Source of the DNA: Pseudobdellovibrionaceae bacterium
GTDB taxonomy: Bacteria > Bdellovibrionota > Bdellovibrionia > Bdellovibrionales > JAMPXM01
Direction: 5' to 3'
Assembly (NCBI GenBank): GCA_913774795.1
Contig: CAJYIL010000375.1
Coordinates: 1 to 17,867 of the forward strand
Length of the DNA stretch: 17,867 bases
Shown here: positions 6,364 through 12,276 of the stretch, piece by piece
How the letters are laid out: the number at the start of each line of letters is the position of its first letter
Numbering within the stretch: the stretch's first letter is position 1
Notes under the pieces: generated by a model
What the model saw: only the letters and a program-made list of their open reading frames with translations
The model's database searches: none
Told to the model about the DNA's origin: nothing
Position numbers and translations under genes: made by a program

Positions 6364-7023
6364 ATGAAAATGTACGCAGCTCTCGCTCTCGCAGCTCTTG
6401 CTTTCTCGGCATGCAGCAAAGACTCTCCAGCCGGTCGCATCGCGGAAGGTGTCGATAAATCAGTCCAAGAAGGTCAACTCCGCTCGCAAAAATGGGTTTC
6501 GACAGAGTGCTCGACGGCGGGCCTCGCATGGACAGCTCTTGGCGCATCGTCTTCGAACGTCATCATGGACTTCCAAGGCGGCGGCGTTGTTCGCACGCTC
6601 CAGTACTTCTCTTCGGGCGATTGCAACCAAGCTAACCTCATTGGCCAAGTTGCTTACACAGGAACAGCTGATGTCAGCACAGAAACTTCGTTCGACAAAG
6701 ACGCTCGCGTTCTCGATCTGAACTACACAACAGGTCCTGTCACAGTCACTATTGCAACTGACGAAGCTCGCGACCGGTTGAACAGCGCGCTCGTTCCAAG
6801 CTGCGGCATCAATGACTGGGCTGTTGGCCAAGGTCGTAACATCCCTCTCGAAAAAATCGGCGGCCTCGATTGCCCACTCTCGAAGCCAGCACAAATGTTC
6901 GACGTCTTCAAAACAGACGGTCAAACTCTCTTCTTCGGCGACTCGTCGGGTGCACAAAACGGTTCGACTCCAGAACTTCGCCCAACTTCGCTCGACACAG
7001 CTCACGGCTACCGCAAAATGTAA
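6364..7023 (+). CDS. Lipoprotein of unknown function
   Basis: 219-aa predicted lipoprotein. ATG 6364 follows AAGGAG with 9-nt spacing; a second ATG two codons on is too far from it. The type II signal peptide MKMYAALALAALAFSAC ends in a lipobox (FSA-Cys17), so the mature protein should be lipid-anchored in the cell envelope; Ser-Lys after the Cys gives no clear inner-membrane retention signal. The mature part has four further Cys (STECST, SGDCNQ, PSCGIN, LDCPLS) that could form two disulfides, and alternating beta-strand-like segments (VIMDFQGGGVVRTLQYF, TLFFGDSS). No family is recognised. The gene is flanked by a terminator on each side, so it is monocistronic. No convincing promoter was found in the 146 bp upstream. 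Confidence 0.85.
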   Translation: MKMYAALALAALAFSACSKDSPAGRIAEGVDKSVQEGQLRSQKWVSTECSTAGLAWTALGASSSNVIMDFQGGGVVRTLQYFSSGDCNQANLIGQVAYTGTADVSTETSFDKDARVLDLNYTTGPVTVTIATDEARDRLNSALVPSCGINDWAVGQGRNIPLEKIGGLDCPLSKPAQMFDVFKTDGQTLFFGDSSGAQNGSTPELRPTSLDTAHGYRKM

Positions 7024-7063
7024 TTTGATTTCGACAGTCGTCGAAATCTGATTCGTTCAAACA

Positions 7064-7098
7064 AAAAAGCCTCGGTGGAATGACCACCGAGGCTTTTT
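7064..7098. terminator. Perfect bidirectional Rho-independent terminator
   Basis: AAAAAGCCTCGGTGG (7064-7078) and CCACCGAGGCTTTTT (7084-7098) form a 15-bp perfect stem with a 5-nt loop. A-tract and T-tract on both sides let it stop transcription from both convergent genes. A second small hairpin, ATTTCGAC-AGTC-GTCGAAAT, precedes it at 7028-7047. Confidence 0.96.
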
Positions 7099-7124
7099 CT
7101 TTTTATCCAACGTTCAACCAGTGC

Positions 7125-7655
7125 TTAGTAGCAGCCGGCGTCGTAGCAACCTTGATAACGCGATTGCCATTGGCACTCACGAGCGGCTTGCCAACGAGCT
7201 TGGTTCCAATCCCAGTCGCGAGCGAAGTAACGGAAACCAGCGGCATCACGAGCTTCGCATGTCCACATGCGTGGCTGTGGGCCTGGGTATGGGCGTGGTG
7301 GACGCGGAGCTGGGCGTGGCGGCCGCGGCGCTGGACGCGGTGGGCGTGGCGCTGGACGAGGACCTGGGCGTGGTCCCGGACCCGGGCGCGGGCCTGGGCC
7401 CGGACGAGGACCGCGGCCTGGGCCGCCGCGACCTGGGCCCTCACGGCCTGGAAACGCGAGATCGTTATGACCTTCGACGGAAAGAGCTACCGCAGCTTGA
7501 TCGAAATCAAACTCGTAGTCTTGCTGATCGAGAGTTGCTTGTTCTTCTGTCGTTGCTTCAGCTTGCGTATTGCCGACCAAAGCGTCTGTATATTGCGCAT
7601 GCGCGAGTGGCGCGATGAGCGTGCTCATTACGAGCGATGCGAGAATCGCCTTCAT
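7125..7655 (-). CDS. Secreted Pro/Gly/Arg-rich repeat protein with Cys-rich C-terminal domain
   Basis: 176-aa exported protein. ATG 7655 is preceded by AGAGGGGGA at a good distance, and the protein begins with a clear Sec signal peptide (MKAILASLVMSTLIAPLAHA, cleavage after Ala20). An acidic segment (about 31-53) is followed by a low-complexity, strongly basic Pro/Gly/Arg region at 70-129, with PGPGPR-type units and three copies of PAPRPPR. The C-terminal domain (130-176) is rich in Trp, Tyr, Arg and Cys (Cys133, 161, 170, 175; motifs WTCEARDAAG and GCYDAGCY) and looks like a compact disulfide-bonded module. The basic repeat could bind an acidic polymer or the cell surface (inference). Function unknown. 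The gene ends at the shared bidirectional terminator. Confidence 0.88.
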   Translation of the reverse strand: MKAILASLVMSTLIAPLAHAQYTDALVGNTQAEATTEEQATLDQQDYEFDFDQAAVALSVEGHNDLAFPGREGPGRGGPGRGPRPGPGPRPGPGPRPGPRPAPRPPRPAPRPPRPAPRPPRPYPGPQPRMWTCEARDAAGFRYFARDWDWNQARWQAARECQWQSRYQGCYDAGCY

Positions 7656-7758
7656 TCAAAATCCCCCTCTGATTAGGAAATGTGTGTCCTTGATGAACGA
7701 CACAATCACGCTCGCCTGCCCCGCACAAATGAATCGTTCTCAACAAAATCTGATTCTG

Positions 7759-7788
7759 AAAAAAGACCCGACGCGCGCTGCGCCAGTC
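7759..7788 (-). terminator. Possible terminator of the APH-fold kinase gene
   Basis: On the minus strand an imperfect hairpin (GAC-TG-GCGC, loop AGC, GCGC-GTCGG-GTC) is followed by six T (7764-7759). The stem has an internal loop, so the call is tentative. Confidence 0.4.
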
Positions 7789-7834
7789 CCTAAGCAGAGC
7801 CGAAGCGGCACCACCCTCTGTTTTCAGTTTACTT

Positions 7835-8836
7835 TCAAATGGTCGCGATGGATTTGAGTGCTCGCTCGAGCGCTCCCGCGAACCGCGATGCTAATCTCGG
7901 ATTATCGACCCGTTGATCAAGCCAACCCAGCATCATGATCCGGCGACCAATCATAAAGAGCCGAATCATCTCTCGGTCGCGAGCGTCGACTGCGAGCTTC
8001 TCGGTGTATCCCTCGAAGAGCGCGTCTTCGTAGCGATTCAGGTCGATCGGCATTTTGAGCTCGGTGACGAGGTACTCGATGTTCGCGATCACGACCGCGA
8101 GATCGTGCATGTAAAAACCAAATCCGCAGTCGTCGAAATCGATCGGAGAAACTTCGCCATCTTTACGGAAGACCATGTTTCCGAAATGGAGATCGGCGTG
8201 TATGAGCCCCATCTTCGAAGGAGCCGACTTTTCGTAACGCCGAAATTCTGAAAGAAGGTCTCGCGCGGCACCCGATACCTGATGTTGCTGTTTGACCGTC
8301 ACTCTCGAGAGTCGATACACACTCCCGAAAGTCGGCTGACGACCGAGCAGGCCCTCGGGTGTCCAGTATCGCCGATGCTTCACCCGTCGCTTTCGTGCAT
8401 CGGTCTGCAAATCTGCCAACAACCGACCGATCTTCTTCATGTGGAGGGGACGAACGTTTTTCCAGACAAACCGCCCGTCGACCCAATGAAGGAGATCGAC
8501 GGGTCGAGCGATGTCGACTCCCCGATTCTCGACGATCTCAAGCAAACGTCCTTCGCGAGACCTGAGCGGAGACGGCGCAACGATGTCTGTCTGAGCCAAA
8601 TGTTCGAGCCAGGCGAGTTCCTCGCGGATGGCCAAAGGCGTATGATAATCGGCCCGGTGAACTCTTAAGAGATAAGATTTTTTGCGAGAATCGATCACTC
8701 TAAAGGTCGTGTTCTCACCGTGAGTCATGAACTGAATCTGGCTTGCCCGTATTGAATACCGTTTCAGCGCTTCGTTCGCGAGCGCACGCAAACGTTGAAC
8801 TTGAGACTGATAACTCGAGGAGCGAAACGGCTTCAT
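7835..8836 (-). CDS. APH/choline-kinase-fold phosphotransferase
   Basis: 333-aa soluble kinase of the aminoglycoside phosphotransferase superfamily (the group that also holds homoserine kinase type II and the stress kinase SrkA). The N-lobe has a nucleotide-loop-like THGENTTFRV (38-47) and YLLRVHR, with Arg58 where many kinases have the ATP-binding Lys. The catalytic loop is LIHADLHFGNM with His213, Asp215 and Asn220 (HxDxxxxN), followed by the Mg-binding IDFDD at 232-236. The C-lobe is helical and ends near the usual family length. The substrate cannot be read from sequence; antibiotic modification is only one of many roles in this family and is not implied. ATG 8836 has a weak ribosome site (TAGAG). 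The gene diverges from the erythromycin-esterase-like gene over 95 bp. Confidence 0.88.
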   Translation of the reverse strand: MKPFRSSSYQSQVQRLRALANEALKRYSIRASQIQFMTHGENTTFRVIDSRKKSYLLRVHRADYHTPLAIREELAWLEHLAQTDIVAPSPLRSREGRLLEIVENRGVDIARPVDLLHWVDGRFVWKNVRPLHMKKIGRLLADLQTDARKRRVKHRRYWTPEGLLGRQPTFGSVYRLSRVTVKQQHQVSGAARDLLSEFRRYEKSAPSKMGLIHADLHFGNMVFRKDGEVSPIDFDDCGFGFYMHDLAVVIANIEYLVTELKMPIDLNRYEDALFEGYTEKLAVDARDREMIRLFMIGRRIMMLGWLDQRVDNPRLASRFAGALERALKSIATI

Positions 8837-8931
8837 GGCGAAACTCTAAAGACTGGTGACGAAAACCACAACAAATCGATAAGCGTCTAAGCATCAAAAT
8901 CGGTTTACCTTGGACATTCACGAGGGAACTG

Positions 8932-10251
8932 ATGATGGAACTGGGCCGCACGACCGACGCAACTCACGGCAAAGATGAAACCCTCCTCGACCTCATCCGC
9001 GCTCACGCTGAGACCATCGATTCAACCGAACATCCCGATCTCGATTCTCTTGTCGACCGCATCGGGAGTGCCCGCGTGGTTCTCCTGGGCGAATCGACCC
9101 ATGGAACAAAAGAGTTCTACGACTTACGTGCGGCGATCACGATGAAGCTCGTAAAGGAACGCGGCTTCAATGTCATCGCGCTCGAAGCCGACTGGCCCGA
9201 CATGGAAGGCGTGAACGAGTATATTCATGGCCGGCGAGACGAATGGAGTGGGTTTGCGCGATTCCCCGAATGGATGTGGCGCAATCATTCGTTTAACGAG
9301 CTCACCAAAGCACTTCGCGCCCACAATTCAAGCGAACGTCATCTTCCGGCAAGCGTCTTCGGCCTCGATCTCTACAGTCTTTCTTCATCTCTCGAGAACG
9401 TTTACAACTTTCTTTCGAAGCAAGATGCATCCGCCGCCGAGATCGCGCGAAAAGCGAAAGCTTGCTTGCATCCTTGGCAGTTCGATCCAAGTCAATACGG
9501 ACTTGCCGTTTTGCGAGAGCACATCGAAGGCTGTAAAGATCAGGTTTTTGAACTTCTACGAAGCATGCACGAAAAACAGATCAAAGCATCAACTTCGAAT
9601 AAACGGCTTCTGAGCGCTCTTCAGAACGCCCGTATCGTCGCAAATGCCGAGAGCTATTACCGGTTGATGTACGAGTCCTCCGTCGACTCCTGGAATTTGC
9701 GAGATGAGCATATGTTCGAAACACTACTGCTCCTTCTGGATCACTATGGTCCGCTATCGAAGGTCATCGTTTGGGAACACAACTCGCACCTCGGAAACGC
9801 GGCGGCCACTCAGATGGGTCGTATCGGAGAATTAAATGTCGGCCAGCTTTGTAAATCGAGATTCGGAGACGCTTGCTACAACATCGGCTTTATGACCGAT
9901 CACGGAACGGTCGCAGCCGCGAGTCAATGGGATGGCCCGATGGAGGTGAAGCGTCTTCTACCGACTCGGCCTGATTCATTTGAAAGTCTTTTTCACCGAG
10001 CCGGCGGGGACTACTTCTTACCGATTCGAAATGCACGCGCGGAATTGCGTGAAGCTCTTCGGCCTACTCGTCTCGAGCGCGCAGTCGGGGTTCTTTATCT
10101 CCCGCAATCCGAACGTCAGTCGCACTACTTTCACGCAAGCCTCACCGATCAGTTCGACGAGATCTGCTGGATCGATGAGACACGGGCCGTCCAAGCTTTA
10201 AAACACATCCCGGAAATCGGCGAAGCGGACCTTCAACCGTCAGGGCTCTAG
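8932..10251 (+). CDS. Erythromycin-esterase-family hydrolase
   Basis: 439-aa cytoplasmic protein of the erythromycin esterase (Ere) family. Family motifs are visible in order: LLGESTHGTKEFYDLR (51-66) with Glu54 and His57, IALEADWPD (82-90) with Glu85, WNLRDEHM (254-261), and WEHNSHLGNA (281-290) with His286. These are the conserved Glu/His/Arg positions around the Ere active site. Full length, with no fused phosphoribosyltransferase domain. GAGGGA lies 4 nt before ATG 8932 and 7 nt before ATG 8935, so either Met may be used. Ere enzymes of pathogens open macrolide lactones, but most chromosomal relatives have no known substrate, so resistance should not be assumed. The gene is divergent from the APH-fold kinase and ends 6 bp from the convergent small gene at 10258. 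Confidence 0.9.
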   Translation: MMELGRTTDATHGKDETLLDLIRAHAETIDSTEHPDLDSLVDRIGSARVVLLGESTHGTKEFYDLRAAITMKLVKERGFNVIALEADWPDMEGVNEYIHGRRDEWSGFARFPEWMWRNHSFNELTKALRAHNSSERHLPASVFGLDLYSLSSSLENVYNFLSKQDASAAEIARKAKACLHPWQFDPSQYGLAVLREHIEGCKDQVFELLRSMHEKQIKASTSNKRLLSALQNARIVANAESYYRLMYESSVDSWNLRDEHMFETLLLLLDHYGPLSKVIVWEHNSHLGNAAATQMGRIGELNVGQLCKSRFGDACYNIGFMTDHGTVAAASQWDGPMEVKRLLPTRPDSFESLFHRAGGDYFLPIRNARAELREALRPTRLERAVGVLYLPQSERQSHYFHASLTDQFDEICWIDETRAVQALKHIPEIGEADLQPSGL

Positions 10252-10257
10252 CGCAAG

Positions 10258-10527
10258 TCAGTGTGGCTTCACGAAAGGGAATGGCCCGCGTTCGACGTTC
10301 TCCGTCGGGGCTTTCGGTTGTGCAATCGGCGATGACTTTGATCGACCCATTGTCAGATTTGTCTGGATACGAATCTCGCGATTATTGAACGTCCAGCATT
10401 CTCCGGTCTCGTCGATGAAGACGACCCAATGGAGATCATGCTCTTGCGAGTAGTCGATCATAAAGTGCGCGTAGCCTTTGCCTTTGGGAGTCTCGAGCGG
10501 GATTGGGGGTGAGAGTTGTACGACCAT
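10258..10527 (-). CDS. Small conserved-looking cytoplasmic protein of unknown function
   Basis: 89-aa protein. ATG 10527 follows AAGAGAAGGAGTC, a strong Shine-Dalgarno. There is no signal peptide or membrane segment. The first 60 residues look like a compact beta-rich domain (PPIPLETPKGKG, HFMIDYSQEHDLHWVVFIDETGECW, NREIRIQTNLTMGR); the last 25 are proline-rich and probably disordered. The pattern resembles small uncharacterised proteins I believe occur widely in proteobacteria, but I cannot name a family. A Rho-independent terminator for the upstream DUF1328 gene lies about 20 nt before its start, so it must be expressed by read-through or from a promoter inside or next to that hairpin. It converges on the Ere-like gene. 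Confidence 0.78.
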   Translation of the reverse strand: MVVQLSPPIPLETPKGKGYAHFMIDYSQEHDLHWVVFIDETGECWTFNNREIRIQTNLTMGRSKSSPIAQPKAPTENVERGPFPFVKPH

Positions 10528-10547
10528 CTGGACCGACTCCTTCTCTT

Positions 10548-10583
10548 AAAAGAAAGGGCCCGCAAGATCCTTCTTACGAGCCC
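10548..10583 (-). terminator. Rho-independent terminator of the DUF1328 gene, just upstream of the next gene
   Basis: On the minus strand GGGCTCGTAAG (10583-10573) pairs with CTTGCGGGCCC (10566-10556) as an 11-bp stem with two G-U pairs and a 6-nt loop, followed by TTTCTTTT. It ends only a few nt before the ribosome site of the gene starting at 10527. Confidence 0.82.
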
Positions 10584-10611
10584 ATTTTCACTTTCAAAAC
10601 CTAAGTCTTAA

Positions 10612-10791
10612 TTACGGAAGACGCTTCGAGCGGCCAGTGAGGAGGCTCGCGATGAAGCTGACAACAGCGAGAACCAAGAAGACCCAGAGAAGCGTGCGGC
10701 CGATTTCCATTGATACGCCAGCGATGTTGCCTGCGCCAAGGATCATTGCAACGAGGGCCAATACGAAGAATGCGATTGCGGCTTGTAACAT
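10612..10791 (-). CDS. DUF1328-family small membrane protein (YtjA-like)
   Basis: 59-aa inner-membrane protein. ATG 10791 is preceded by TAGGAGG at 7-nt spacing, one of the best ribosome sites in the window, and TAA is at 10612-10614. The two hydrophobic helices (residues 2-20, MLQAAIAFFVLALVAMILG, and about 34-52, LLWVFLVLAVVSFIASLL) flank the conserved-looking GAGNIAGVSMEIGRTL linker, and the tail is basic (GRSKRLP). This is the usual layout and length of the DUF1328 family of two-helix membrane peptides, often linked with envelope or osmotic stress, though their function is not established. The gene has its own terminator at 10548-10583. A weak inverted repeat (GAGGC/GCCTC, 10820-10837) lies in its leader. 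Confidence 0.9.
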   Translation of the reverse strand: MLQAAIAFFVLALVAMILGAGNIAGVSMEIGRTLLWVFLVLAVVSFIASLLTGRSKRLP

Positions 10792-10950
10792 GAAGAACCT
10801 CCTAAAATGTTTTTCTTACGAGGCTCTTAACCGCCTCTTCTCCGATTAGTCTTACCCAGCTTCTTGCCCTTCCGCCCGCCTTCTAGTTCACTGTCACTGA
10901 AACATCACAAGCCCCACCCCTAAACGTGAAGCTATCTTCAGAAGCCGAAC

Positions 10951-12276
10951 ATGAACCCTCAAAAAGCCCCTTATGACTGCCTCATTGTCGGTGCCGGCCT
11001 GGCTGGTTTGGCCTGCGCCAGAGCTCTCCTGGATGCCGGTAAATCCGTGCTTATCCTCGAAGCCCGCGACCGTATTGGCGGCCGCGTGTTCACGCATCGC
11101 GATCCCACCACCGGCACCCACACGGAGCTCGGAGCAGAGTTCATTCACGGCGCACCCGCCGTGACGCTCGATCGCCTCGATCTCGCGGGGCTCACGTTTT
11201 ATGATCTCACTGATAAACACGTGCAGAGAAAAGGGAGTGAACTTGTTCCGCTCGATTTCTTCGAGAAAATGGGCGACGTCATGGACTCTCTCGATCCGAA
11301 GCGAAAGAGGGATCGCTCGATCGAAGATGTTTTGAAATCCAAAAAGCTTGAGAAGAGCGTCGAAAAACTCGTTCGAACTTATGTCGAAGGTTTTCATGCG
11401 GCCGACACCACCAAAATGGGCGAACGCGCACTCGCGAAGACAGAGCAATCGCATACCGATCTCCAGGGAGTCGGGTCTTTTCGAATCAGTGAAGGCTACG
11501 ATCAATTCGCCGCAAGTTTCTTACACGGAGTTTCGGCGCACCATTCGATCGTTCGCTGCAACAACGTCGTCAAAAAACTGAGCTGGCGCAAAGGTCACGT
11601 GAACGTGGAAGCCGTGAGCACGGCCGGCTTCGACTTACCAACGTTTCAAGCAAAAACCGTAGTCGTAACGATTCCGCTCGGCGTGTTAAAAGCGCCGGCG
11701 AAATCAAAAGCCGCGATTGAATTTTCACCGCGCCCGAAAGAGCTTGATAAATGTTTGGGCGCACTCCACATGGGTCATGCACTCCGTTTAAACCTGAGAT
11801 TTAAGTCGCGCTTCTGGGAAGAGTTGAGCCAAGAGCCGATCGGTTATCTCCATGCCGCCGGCACCGAGTACGACTTCCCGACCTGGTGGACACAACTTCC
11901 GCTGCGCACGCCGATCTTAACGGCGTGGCAAGGTGGTCCCCGCGCTGAACGCCTCTCAAAACTCAGCGAATCCGAGCGGGTCCAAACCGCCCTCGAAACT
12001 CTCGGCTATCTCCTCGACCTTCCGGTCACGAAGATTCAAAATGAACTCATCAACTGGACATCTCACGACTGGTCGCGCGATCCCTATTCGCTGGGCGCGT
12101 ACAGCTACGTCGGGGTCGATGGCGATCGTCTGGGAAAGCGTCTCGCCGAACCGTTTAGTGACACGCTTTTCTTTAGCGGCGAAGGCACTCACATGGGCCC
12201 GGAGAGAGGCCAAGTTGACGGAGCGATCGTCACCGGTCTTCGTTCAGCGGGCCAAGTGCTAAGTTCGTTGAAGTGA
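10951..12276 (+). CDS. FAD-dependent amine oxidase (monoamine oxidase family)
   Basis: 441-aa flavoenzyme of the NAD(P)-binding Rossmann / amino-oxidase superfamily. The N-terminal dinucleotide fold is clear: CLIVGAGLAGLACARAL (GxGxxG at 14-19), Glu37 at the end of the second strand (LILEARD) and the GG motif RIGGRV (41-46). Mid-protein segments typical of the family include VVVTIPLGVLK. The C-terminal flavin-contacting region is LFFSGEGTHMGPERGQVDGA followed by IVTGLRSAG (about 406-435). There is no signal peptide, so it acts in the cytoplasm, oxidising an amine or polyamine to an aldehyde with release of peroxide (family knowledge); the substrate is unknown. The ribosome site is weak (CAGAAG). 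The last 18 bp overlap the 3' end of the convergent hybrid kinase gene with no terminator between. Confidence 0.92.
   Translation: MNPQKAPYDCLIVGAGLAGLACARALLDAGKSVLILEARDRIGGRVFTHRDPTTGTHTELGAEFIHGAPAVTLDRLDLAGLTFYDLTDKHVQRKGSELVPLDFFEKMGDVMDSLDPKRKRDRSIEDVLKSKKLEKSVEKLVRTYVEGFHAADTTKMGERALAKTEQSHTDLQGVGSFRISEGYDQFAASFLHGVSAHHSIVRCNNVVKKLSWRKGHVNVEAVSTAGFDLPTFQAKTVVVTIPLGVLKAPAKSKAAIEFSPRPKELDKCLGALHMGHALRLNLRFKSRFWEELSQEPIGYLHAAGTEYDFPTWWTQLPLRTPILTAWQGGPRAERLSKLSESERVQTALETLGYLLDLPVTKIQNELINWTSHDWSRDPYSLGAYSYVGVDGDRLGKRLAEPFSDTLFFSGEGTHMGPERGQVDGAIVTGLRSAGQVLSSLK

Noticed and set aside
6460..7005. 181-aa minus-strand open frame opposite the lipoprotein
   Set aside because: The plus strand has the ribosome site, lipobox and terminators; the antisense frame has none of these.
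7160..7185. TGGCACTCACGAGCGGCTTGC as a third sigma-54 promoter
   Set aside because: The GG-to-GC spacing is wrong, and it lies inside the coding region of the secreted protein with no gene downstream on that strand.
7267..7470. Plus-strand open frame of Gly/Arg-rich repeats opposite the secreted protein
   Set aside because: It is the antisense of the Pro/Gly/Arg repeat; it has no ribosome site, and the minus-strand frame has a signal peptide and a good Shine-Dalgarno.
8932..10251. Calling the Ere-family gene a macrolide-resistance determinant
   Set aside because: Family motifs show the fold and likely active site, but most chromosomal members have no demonstrated macrolide activity, and no mobile element or other resistance gene is nearby.
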